From positions 62,001 through 126,000 of the forward strand of contig JAEBUN010000046.1 of the NCBI GenBank assembly GCA_023014365.1: 64,000 nucleotides of DNA, in the 5' to 3' direction. Made by a program: the position numbers and the translations under genes. The notes under the pieces are model-generated. The model had not been told where the DNA came from, made no database searches, and worked only from the letters and a program-made list of their open reading frames with translations. Below are positions 36,054 through 46,599 of the stretch, one piece after another. The DNA is from Lepiota brunneoincarnata (Eukaryota > Basidiomycota > Agaricomycetes > Agaricales > Agaricaceae). Numbering within the stretch: the stretch's first letter is position 1; the number at the start of each line of letters is the position of its first letter.

Positions 36054-37337
36054 TGATACGCCGATTTCACGCCTATACATGAATTCCGTACTCCAGAACG
36101 ATTCTCTACATAGAATCATTGGCTATATCATTAAAGAACTCTATAGAGGATTGGTACTATGTCCCGTAGTAGCCAGTTCGACCGAATTGAGGATATTCGA
36201 GCCTTGGAAGTGTTCAAACCAGTTCATTATCACTAAGCTTAGTGAACCAAACTATCGGAACGCTTTCCAGAGGGATTCAGGGCTCTACATAGTCTATCAA
36301 GTATACTCCAGTCGCATCAAGGGACCTTACGAGCAGTTTTCTGATGAACCCAGATGCGTTTGAATATAAAGAATGTACCTAGCGGCTGTCGCAGGAGTAT
36401 TACGTCGAAAGCGAGCCCAATAATGATGACTGGACCACGGAACGGAACGTTCAACGTTCGGGAGGCGACACCCGATGCCCAAAACCCTAGAAATATCAAA
36501 GACTCCTAATTAACGAGTGCTTTGTGGGTCCCGGCACCTCGGCCTATTGCTTAACTGAGATTAATTACAACGGATCAAGGGACTGTCCATCCGCTATACG
36601 TTCCGATCATAATTGATCCGGAGTCTTAACGCGCTCGTGTGGATGCAGAATAATGCAGGCAAGCACGGAACACGTCTGGCCGGATTGCCATTCGTTAATC
36701 AGAGAAAAACCCATAACCCAGGGCAAGGTAGAAATGCTGCCGAACCTTCCAAAATGTTCTACAGTGCCTGTAACAATTAAGCTTATTGTTTTCTATTTCA
36801 TATTTACTATCTCTCGTATGTATCTAAACAATATAAATACGGTCGCACTTGTTCGTGGAGAAGCAAGAGGTCTCACCCCCGCTTCCACACGCAAGTCTGC
36901 GAGCCGTGATCAAGAACGGTTTCAGAGGGCTATTTAGTGTGCGTCGTTAAGTGTGAATTCTTCGGTCGTTGACCAACCCAGAGACAGAGACAGAGACCAG
37001 AGTTCAGAGTTTAGAGTTCCAGAGTGCTAGAGACAGAGACAGAGACAGAGACCAGAGACCAGAGACTAGAGACCCCGCGCTTTGAATTGACAGGGATTGT
37101 CCTTTCATTGTTGCACCGTACGGCTAAGATAACTGCAACGGCTGTTCGTTAACCTCTAAAACACTACTCTCTTGAATTTCGCTGTCAGAACGCACCCCCA
37201 GAACACCCTAAAAGACGAAACTGTTCCTTATCTATCTCATTCCACTTGTATTAGCTTAAGCTTATCGAATTTCGGCTAAGCTTAGTGAAAACAAGCCCAC
37301 TATCCATATTAAAACATACGAACGTTTCTACCTTTTC
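36054..37337 (+). mobile_element. LTR-like insertion in an NLR intron (1284 bp)
   Basis: The paralogous intron of NLR 1 (4615 to about 4815) lacks this segment. It is bounded by ACCGG at 36049-36053 and 37338-37342, a 5-bp duplicate, and the intron sequence reads on directly (CCAGGTACAACAAACCT in both genes). It begins TGATACGCC. With a 4-bp duplicate CCGG the end would be TTTTCA, giving TGA...TCA. It has no coding frame, a TATA-like AATATAAATA near 36828, and a GAGACA/CAGAGAC-rich simple repeat near 36976-37078. A long solo LTR or TRIM-like element is the likeliest reading. Confidence 0.6.
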
Positions 37338-38611
37338 ACCGGCCAGGTACAACAAACCTTATCCTATCCGTAACCAAAGTCCTAATCCTTGCCCCCTCTA
37401 TTCAGTACTCTCTACAAGCCCATTCCCCACCCCGATCAGATGATTGGGAGAGACGAGGAGAAATCCACAGTTATTGGGACATTACTCAATGGCCCATCGC
37501 CACAGGTCACAATCCTGGGCACCGGTGGGATGGGGAAAACGACACTCGCTCTTACTGCCATACACGACCGTGCAGTAGTTGAGCGATACTCTTTACGGTA
37601 CTTTGTCTCTTGCGAGGCGATCACATCGTTATCTGGTTTGATTTGGGAAATGGCCAATGCGCTGTGTATCCCGCCTTCCGAACGCAATGAACACTTGATT
37701 GATACTGTTCTATCCCGGTTCAATGATAACACCATCCTATGCTTGGATAACTTTGAGACTGTTTGGGAGGATGAGAAGATCTGATGGGATATAGACAACT
37801 TCTTATCTCACCTTGATCGTCTACCCGACCTCGCGATTATTATGACCATGTGGGGTACACAGCGCCCTTCGGGGGTCACCTGGCCCAAGCCATTACTCCC
37901 ACCCTTAAAGAAGTTGAGTGACGTTGACTCAAAACTGATACTCAAAAAGTCCCAAGTGCCGGTGGACGAGTTCACCAAAAAACTGGTTCAAATTGCCAAT
38001 GGGATATCTCTGGCCATGAAGCTCATTGCTGCCCATTTACAGGAAGGCAACGAGAGCCCTGAAGCGTTGTGGGCGCGGTGGCAGCAAACACAGACAAAGG
38101 CTATAGGGATGGGTACCAAGGACCGCTTATTCAATCTCGATGCCTCCATCCATCTGTCAGTACATAGCCCACATATGCAGGCGGACCCAAATGCCATCCC
38201 CATTTTTACCATGCTATCAAGCCTCCCGGATGGGTTCCCGTGTTGACAGGAGGCCATTGATGACCTCCAAAGCCACTTACCAGAAAACATCCGCCTTAGG
38301 GAGGCATTGGTGTCCCTACAACGGGTATCGCTTGTCTACGTCGATGGAACTGAGGGAAACCTCAGATATCGAATGCTTGTGCCGATCCGGGAGTTCGGCA
38401 TGAAGATGGAGCCAGATCATTCTCTCGATGACTGCTTAGGCACCTTCTACGCCAAGATGATGAAACATTTTGTGGATTATGCAGATCCCGCTGGCCATAA
38501 CATAATTCCGCCGGAACTTCTCAATATACACTCGGTATTCATGAAAGTGCTGAAGAAGGACCGAGTGGATGAGGAGATTTTCCATGCTTCCATTTATTAT
38601 ACCCTCTGGTG

Positions 38612-38938
38612 TGTCGTGACATAGCGCAGTAGATAGTCGAGAATAAAAGATGTATTCTGAAGTCTGGCGAACAAAGCTGTGTTATCATACATATTAGATA
38701 AGGCAAAATGAAACATACCTGAAGTCCGGCGAACGAAGCTGGACTTCAGGTGTAACAGATACATAATATTTATACATTACACTACATAGGAGAAGTTAAG
38801 AAACAGAGCTATAATGAAACATAAACATCTCAGAAGATAAAGGAGAAACATACAGATCTCCTTTAATGAGGAGCGTTGTTAAACATAAACTCCTACAGGA
38901 CGTCATTGAACAAGTTGTTCTGACGTCAAACTCCAACA
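38612..38938 (-). repeat. 3' LTR of copia element 2 (327 bp)
   Basis: Lacks one copy of a 20-bp unit (GAAGTCCGGCGAACGAAGCT) that is doubled in the other LTR, and has several substitutions. It contains a perfect 10-bp hairpin, CCTGAAGTCC at 38718-38727 and GGACTTCAGG at 38741-38750. Confidence 0.92.
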
Positions 38939-38979
38939 CTCCCACTTGACGGTACAACGAGTACAATGCCTAATCGCTC

Positions 38980-41900
38980 TCAAAATTTGATGAAGGCCTC
39001 CCTCGGAAGGGCCTTAGTGAATATATCGGCAATCATTTGTTTAGTCGGCACATATTGTAGTGCGATTTTGCCTCGTTCAACGCGTTCTCAAATAAAATGA
39101 TAACAGATGTCGATATGTTTTGCACAAGAATGAGAAACCGGATTTCCAGATAACGCGATACAGCCTTGATTGTCAGCATGTATGATAGTAGTGGCCTCCT
39201 GAGGATAATCGAGCTCTTTGAGGAGGGTTCGAAGCCAGATTGCTTCCTTGGTGGCCATCGATGAAGCTATATATTCAGCTTCCATTGATGACGTGGCAAC
39301 AGTAGTCTGTCTCTTGGAAGACCAGGAAACCGAACTTCCGCCAAGTTCGAAAACAAAACCACTCACGGATCGCCCATTATCCGGATCCTGAGCCCAACTC
39401 GCATCACTCCAGCCAACTAAATCAATTTCTCCATTATTTCGGCATCTGAGAGCAAGTTGGAGGTCAATTGTCCCTTTGAGATATCGTAGAATGCGCTTAG
39501 CAGCGCTTAGGTGGGGAATTCCAGGATTATTTGCGAATTGAGTGATGAGTCCAACCGAAAATTGAATATCGGGTCGCGTTTGTGTCACAAAAAGTAAAGA
39601 ACCAACAAGCGAGAGGTAATGTATACCTCGGGCATATTCTTCATAAGCCTCAGTTTCGTCAACATATTGTGGGGATTGAGAATTCGATAAGCAATGATTG
39701 ACAGCGAGAGGAGTAGAAACTGGGTGTGAATTATGCATATTGAATCGTTCGAGAATTCGGTGGATGTATGCAGTTTGATTGAGAAAAATACGCCGATTCA
39801 ATCGATTGCGAGTGACCTGAATGCCAAGAATGTACCGAAGTTCCCCAAGATCCGTGATATCAAAGTGATCAGTAAGATTTTCCTTGAAGGAAATAATCTT
39901 ACAGAAGTTTGGGCCTGCAACTGCCATATCATCCACATAGACAAGTACCATGAGAAGCAATTTTTTGCCGTTCTGGAGAATGTAAAGGCAATCATCAGCG
40001 ATTGCATGAGTGAACCCAAGCGCAGATAATGTTTCATGTAGGCGTATTTTCCACTGTCGTCCAGCCTGCTTTAAGCCATACAGGGCTTTTCTCAGTCTCC
40101 AATATCGGCCATTATTCTGGATGTCATCTACTCCTTTCGGCACTTTCATATAAATTTCTTCATCTAGATTCGCCTCAAGATAGGCTCCTACAATGTCAAT
40201 TTGATGGATTTCAAAGTTGAGTGAAGCGGCTAGCGATAAAAACGCTCGAAGAGTTGTGAATTTCACCACGGAGGAAAAGGTTTCATTAAAATCAATTCCC
40301 TCGATCTGTGAGAATCCTTGGGCCACAATGCAGGCCTTGAATTTGATGTGATTCCCGTGTTCATCAAGTTTTCAGCGAAGCACAATTTTGCTTCCCACGG
40401 CTTTCTTTCCTTCTGGCAATTTGTCCACCCACTCGAAAACATTTCTTTTCTCCAATTGAGAATACTCGGTTTTAATGGCCTCCTTCCAACCATCGGCATT
40501 GGCAGAAGATATTGCTTCTTCATAAGTAGGTTCGTCAATGGCTATGAATGCAACATGACCATGTGATTCAAATTCGGTGCCATATCGTTTAGGTTGCCAT
40601 TTTTCACGAGTTGAAGGATCTTGTTTAGGGAAATTCTCCCACTTCTTCAATTTCCTAGGTACAGGAGGAACATTTGGTTCTTCTGAGGGTGCAGTAAGTG
40701 GCGTAACCGGTTCATTTTGAGGAGGCACTTCATAGGGTTCTTCAAGTTGGGGGATTTCTTCAGGAGGAGTTGAATCACCAATCGTGTCGTCAACTAGGTT
40801 GTTTACGTCTTCAGGCAAGGAATGAGTGAGTCCAATGTCCACAGATGCAACTTCACTTGGAGTATCATCTTCACTGAATTGAACGTCGCGGGATGTAATC
40901 AATTTCCCATTTTCTAGATCTTCAAGTCGATAACCTTTTGTTTCATCATCCCACCAACCCAACATCCGGACTCGAACAGCTCAAGATTCCAATTTACCAT
41001 GCTGAACCTCTTTTGGAATGTGTGCCCAACCAAGAGATCCAAAAATCCAAAGATGGGATACATTTGGTTTGCGACCTGTCCATGCCTCGAAAGGAACAAT
41101 TCCCTTGAGCGCTGAAGTTGAGGTAATTTGTCGAATGTGGATTGCATACATGAAAGCCTCACCCCAATATTGCAGGTCAATTTTGGCAGTGTGAATCATA
41201 CAACGGATCATTTCGAAGAAGACAGCGATTGCGCATTCAGCGATCCCGTTTTGTTGAGGTGTGTAGGGATTTGTGGTTTCGTGAATGATGCCGTTCCTAT
41301 GACAAAAGTCTCTCATTTCAGAGTTTACAAACTCATTGCCACTGTCGGTTTGGAGACGACGTGTTTGAAGGCCAGATTGTCTCTCCAACATAAAGACAAT
41401 ATCCCTAACAGCAACTCCAACATCCTCCTTCCTTTTTAGCAGCCTTCCCACAGGATAACGACAGCTTGCCTCAACCACTACAAGAGCATACAAATATCCA
41501 TCCCATGTCGGCACGCTTAATGGACCTGTCAAGTCCATAACGAGGAGCTCCATTTTCTCATATTTGGTAGTGCTCGAATCAGGAAGTGGGGCATGGTGTG
41601 ATTTTCCATGGGCACAACCGCTACATAGGTGGTCAAATTCATGAGGTGCATGGATTGATAATCCGTCTACAAGTTTTTGATCGGCCATAGTTTTTATGGT
41701 TCTAGGACCAATATGACCCATACGACGGTGCCAAAGGCGCATAGTGGAGGATTGTGCAACATATGCAACATGCTGTGCAGTTTCAATACTTTGGATTTGG
41801 TACAATGTACCGGTGAGTCCAATCAGATTGGCGCGGAGTAATTCATGACCTTTCCAGTATAGGATAATTCCACCATCAAAGCTTTGGATTTGTGCTCCAT

Positions 41901-43193
41901 CACACTGTAATGTCCCCATGCTGATCAAGTTTGCACCTAGACTCGGAATGTGAAGGACGTTGTCCAAAGTGATGTCCGTGATTGTAGAGTCTTGGTTAGT
42001 CCGAAAACGAATAGCTCTGTGTCCGAACACTTGGACCTGATGATGACCACCAACAGATACGTGTTGATCCTTCGTGTCATTGTACAATGAGAACAGTTTT
42101 CGATTTGCGACCATATGACAGCTCGCAGCACTGTCAAGAAGAAGACCAGAAGGCAAGTTTGACGAATCAACGGCCATTAAAACCTTTCCAACCTCGCGGC
42201 TTTCGATTTGGATGGGTTTGAGTTCATCGACAGCGATATTTGCAGTACCCATATTCCGTTTTTTTACCTTTGTAGGGCATGTTGGACTCCAATGACCTTT
42301 TTGACCACAAGTGTGACAAACGTCATCCGGTTTGGGTTCTCGTCTTTTCTTTCCCTTCTTCAGCTTATTTTTGTTGTCCATCACAGGCTTGGTTCCGCTC
42401 TCCCTATTCGAAGGATTGGTTTGTGTAACGAGTGCCAATGTTTTAGCCCTTTTGTCGGTTACAACAGCAATATCCTCTTGAACTAAACGTTCATAAACAG
42501 AAGTCAATTCTGTCATTACCATATCAAGGGTGAGTTTTGTTCCTTGATATAATAAACTCTGTTTGACGACTTCCCATGTCGCAGTATGCGGAAGTGACGA
42601 GAGCAAGGCATTGATGATAATGGTGTCATCCAAGCGATGACCAGCTTCGTGGATCTGGCGACGAATGTTGATATAGAAGGCGGTGTGTTCGGAGATAGGT
42701 AAGCTTCCATCCCATCGTTTCGAATAAAGCTTCTGATGCAGATAATGAACATTTAAGCCACTTTGCCTATCAACATAAAGAGTCCGAAGGCGATCCCACA
42801 TGTCCTCGGAGGTTTCAATATCAATGATGGATTCTCGTTGGGCGAATTCGATGGCGCCTCGCATTAGGCCCATAGCAGCATCGTCCTTGTTCAACCATCG
42901 ATCGTATCGATCTGTAGCTTGTTCCCAGCTCTGGAACTCCTTCAACTGGAAGATTTCAAGTTCACTAGAGACAGTTGATGTACTTCCTTCTTTATCCTTA
43001 TCAGCAACAGAAGTTGACATAGCACCAGCTTTAAGGGCAGCAAGTTTAGGAAACACATGAGGGGGCACAGGGGGACAACGCTCTCGACCTGTAACGCAGC
43101 TTTCATATTGTCAGCCCAGACATGATAGTTGCTGCCATTGAGCTTCGGAAACTGTAAGGTTTCGGAAGTTGTTTCGCGTTCCGTGGGGCCCAT
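38980..43193 (-). pseudogene. copia Gag-Pol of element 2, three stops and a frameshift
   Basis: The Gag start MGPTERETTSET uses an ATG inside the primer-binding site (43191-43193). Gag shifts frame near 43085, apparently through a small deletion just after NMKAALQV. Then one frame carries CCHC knuckle CHTCGQKGHWSPTC, protease LLDSAASCHM, GAG-pre-integrase LWHRRMGHIG, integrase (TDSGNEF, PQQNGIAE), RT (YVDDM) and RNase H (GWSDASWAQD, HADNQG). Stops are all TGA at 40981-40983, 40372-40374 and 39088-39090. Each is where the copia family usually has Arg (SRA..R, R-KLDE, YHFI-R-E), consistent with CGA to TGA. The true stop is at 38980-38982. Confidence 0.9.
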
Positions 43194-43197
43194 AACC
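43186..43197 (-). other. primer-binding site of copia element 2
   Basis: GGTTATGGGCCC on the minus strand, immediately after the 5' LTR and the same as in element 1. It complements the initiator tRNA-Met anticodon region. The ATG of the Gag frame lies within it. Confidence 0.75.
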
Positions 43198-43544
43198 TGT
43201 CGTGACATAGCGCAGTAGATAGTCGAGAATAAAAGATGTATTCTGAAGTCCGGCGAACGAAGCTGAAGTCCGGCGAACGAAGCTGTGTTATCGTACATAT
43301 TAGATAAGGCAAAATGAAACATACCTGAAGTCCGGCGAACGAAGCTGGACTTCAGGTGTAACAGATACATAATATTTATACATTACACTACATAGGAGAA
43401 GTTAAGAAACAGAGCTATAATGAAACATAAACATCTCAGAAGATAAAGGAGAAACATACAGATCTCCTTTAATGAGGAGCGTTGTTAAACATAAACTCCT
43501 ACAGGACGTCATTGAACGAGTTGTTCTGACGTCAAACTCCAACA
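43198..43544 (-). repeat. 5' LTR of copia element 2 (347 bp)
   Basis: Contains the doubled 20-bp unit and the hairpin arms at 43324-43333 and 43347-43356. A minus-strand TATAAATA at 43373-43380 is a likely core promoter. Confidence 0.92.
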
Positions 43545-44879
43545 TGGTGCCTTTATATGGGCAATCCCACTTCGGAAGTCATCAACCTAGCACTGCAACA
43601 GACAATGGTCGGGTCATCAAATTTACATGCACGATGTATTTCTGCCTCATCGCGTGTGTATTTGCGACAGAATGAGCTAGACGGGGCCGAGTTGTCTTTC
43701 AAGAAAGCGATTGAGCTTTACCAGCAATCACATGATGTGCTTGGTGAGGCCAACGACGTCCAGAGCTTGGGAGAGCTGTATTTGCGACAGGATAAGCTAG
43801 ACGAAGCCGAGTCAACTTTCAAGAAAGCGATGGAGCTCTATCAGCAGTCGCATTCCGTGCTTGGTGAGGCTAACGACATCCAGAGCCTGGGAGACGTGTA
43901 TTTGCGACGGGATAAGCTAGATGAAGCCGAGTTATCCTTCACGAAAGCAATGGAGCTTCACCAACAGTCGCGCGACGTGCTTGGTGAGGCCAATGATGTC
44001 CAGGGCCTGGGAGAGGTGTATTTGTGACGGGATAGGCTAGATGAAGCCGAGTTATCCTTCAAGAAAGCGATGGAGCTCCACCAGCAGTCGCATTCCGTGC
44101 TTGATGAGGCCACGGATGTCCGGAAGCTGGGAGAAGTATATTTGCGACAAGATAAACTAGACAAAGCTGAGTCCTCTTTTGTAAAAGCGATGAAACTTCA
44201 TCAGCAGTCGCATTCTGTGCTTGGTGAGGCCAATGATGTCCAGAAGCTGGGAGAAGTATATTTGCGACGCAATAAGCTAGATGAAGCTGAGTCGTCCTTC
44301 AACAAAGCAATGGAGCTTCACCACCAGTCGCACTCTGTGCTTGGTGAGGCTGCTGATGTCCGGAACCTAGGAGAAGTGCATTTGCGGCGGGATAGGCTAG
44401 ACGATGCCGAATTGGCCTTCAAACAAGCGATTGAGCTTCATCAGCGGTCGTTTTCTGTGCTTGGTGAGGCCACTGATGTCCAGTTGCTGGGACAAGTGTA
44501 TTTGCGACAGGATAGGCTGCACGAAGCTGAGCAATATTTGAACCAAGCTCTTCTCCTTCACCGTCAGTGCCAGTCACCTCGAGATGAAACTACGGATTTA
44601 AATCTCCTTGAATGTGTTCGGAAGCACAGGAAGGTACCGCCTGCAGCATAGGACATTTTCGGTACTTTATGCATTATCTCATGTTCTCATTTTCAATCGT
44701 CTCCAGTGGTTCGACTTCGTTGTTGGTAGTTGGGTATGTAAATCTTCGAGAAGGATCTCATTCTCATTTGTTTCGTTGCAATAAACAAAATCTCTACTCT
44801 CAAACGAAAATCAACACATATACAATATCGGCAAATAATTTGTTAACGAGACCGAGGGAAATGAACAAGAAGAGATAGA

Positions 44880-46599
44880 GGAGAGTGGTGAGAAGGATTA
44901 ACTTGGTGCACTGAACGGGTCAAAATCTTGAGGTGGTGTGAGATCAATAGACAAGAAATTGAAGCACTGATATGCCGGCCGGCAAGATTAGCTTAAAGAT
45001 CGTAACTACTTCACTTCTCTGATGGTAGGTTTGATCTCATTGTGATGGGCCTAGATGAGGGTTAAACGCAAGAGAAAAAAGATGGGGGCTGGACGGCACA
45101 CGGAATAGGAGGGAGGACAGGGACAATCGCTGTTGATAGTTGCGGGGTGTCGGTGTTGTATGCAAGGCAGTCAGATCGGGAAGGGCTTATGGATCTGGGG
45201 GGTGTTCCTAGCAATTACCCCCAGTTTGGCTTTGATAATTACAGTAACACCGTGAAAATGGACTTTCCCAGAAGTCGTATCGGTCCTCGCAAAAAAAAAC
45301 CTTGTCGAAGTTCTGGCAGCGACACGGTTTAACCGGGGTGGACATATCAACATTGCTACGCGGGGGATGCGTGGATTCTTTGTGCAGACTAGCGTTACGG
45401 TGGTAGGATGCTAATGTCGACATTCGGTGACAAGAACCGGGGTGACAGGAGAGTGGAGGGAGGGCCGGCGCAAGTGCGGGAGTGGGAGCTGGACTATGTG
45501 AGAGAGCTGGAGAAGAGACCGCAGTAGGACTGGGTGCAATTAGAATGGGGGGTGCTAGCGAAGGAGCGGGCGCGGTAGCTGGTGCCAACCACAGGAACAC
45601 TTCAGCGCTTTTTCTGTTCCCCATTGTCATGCATGTGTTCTGGTATAAAAATGCGGAAGATGCCTTGATGGCACCTGTGACTGGCCGAAATTAAGCGGCG
45701 GTGGAGGCCTGGTAGGACCTAGCGATAGTAGCCAAGCAGAGCCTGGTGCCGGTAGTGTGGTAGCGAGTCGGGCAGCGGCGGTTGCGGGTAGATGGCAAAT
45801 ACGGTGTACCCCAAACGGAAATGAATGGCTGGCACAGAAGAGGGAGAGGGTATACCTGCAAAAAGATACGAGCAAAATAATGCATTTGGGCTTGGGAATT
45901 AGCCTTATATCTACATTGGGGGGGGGGGGGGTGGGGATCGGGATGAGGACACTGAGAGTAGAATGGGAGTCGAGGAGGAAGATGTGCAACTAGATACATG
46001 GCCTTCCGTGTCCCTTAGGAAAGCAGCAACGCAGGAGTGAGTCTAGACGGGTACTGGAATTTGGCCTTGAGCGCCTCGCAGGGGTTGGGGTCACGTGATA
46101 ATAAACACTCAAGAACTTCCTCTCTGAGGACCTCACGATTCCAGGCACCCATCTTCCTCACTCAAGTCAAATGAAAATTTGAGTTACAGGACTCGCTTGT
46201 GGTCTGTTATCCTGTGGGTCGCTCGCCGGGCATCTTTCCGAGCGGTGACTAAACTCGAAGCCATTTCTGCAGTCCGGCTCTGGTCGCCCACAACCTCACA
46301 CAGCGCCTCTCTAAATAGCCCTCAGATACGACTCCTTTTGACGTCCCGATCACTGTCTATCTTGGTAAGCAGGAGTGGTACAGCTACTTCGCAATGTGAT
46401 GACGTTAGCTCTCTGCAACACTCAGTAGCGATATCAACTTGTTGCAACCGCCAACGCTCTCTCTTACTTTGATCTCCTGCCAGCTGTGTTGTGTTTTCTA
46501 ACTTGTCGTGGGTACCATAATATTTTTTTTAGGCCCGCTCTCCGCCCAACTAATTGTCATGTCTGTCTCTTCCTAGCGTCGCCTAACTTGGCATACATA
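44880..46599. other. intergenic, nothing recognised
   Basis: Ala/Pro-rich frames on the minus strand (45208-45630, 45691-45999) look like composition effects. A run of 12 G lies near 45919. Presumed promoter of the CHAT gene at the right end. Confidence 0.4.

Larger units (their letters stand above)
38612..43544 (-). mobile_element. decayed Ty1/copia LTR retrotransposon (element 2)
   Basis: The LTRs are 327 bp (38612-38938) and 347 bp (43198-43544), TG...CA, flanked by TGGTG (38607-38611 and 43545-43549). NLR 1 has the uninterrupted site CTCTGGTGCCTTTATATGG at about 6001, which confirms the insertion point. It is antisense to the host gene and unrelated in LTR sequence to element 1. The polyprotein frame has three stops and a frameshift, so it is not autonomous. 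Confidence 0.95.
35286..44651 (+). pseudogene. NB-ARC/TPR NLR-like gene 2, with two insertions
   Basis: Exons 35286-35540, 35588-35739 and 35794-35941 have intact GT-AG introns (35541-35587, 35740-35793). The NB-ARC exon begins near 37405 with P-loop GTGGMGKTT (about 37520-37545) and LCLDNFETVW as Walker B-like. Post-ATPase homology follows (RYRMLVPIREFGMKM), and nine or so 40-residue TPRs run from 43557 to the TAG-terminated end at 44651 (AATAAAC poly-A-like signal near 44782). Lesions: a 1284-bp LTR-like insertion in the third intron; stops TGA at 37782-37784 (Arg expected), TGA at 38244-38246 (Trp expected) and TGA at 44025-44027 (Arg expected); and a copia element at 38612-43544. Better preserved than gene 1: its first intron donor is intact and no frameshift was found in the NB-ARC part. 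Confidence 0.85.

Noticed and set aside
43780..44600. Regular ~120-bp direct repeats resembling a CRISPR or satellite array
   Set aside because: The repeats translate in one frame as 40-residue TPRs; there are no unique spacers.
45208..45999. Ala/Pro-rich minus-strand frames as a cell-wall protein gene
   Set aside because: Low complexity, overlapping frames, no signal peptide or splice structure that joins them.
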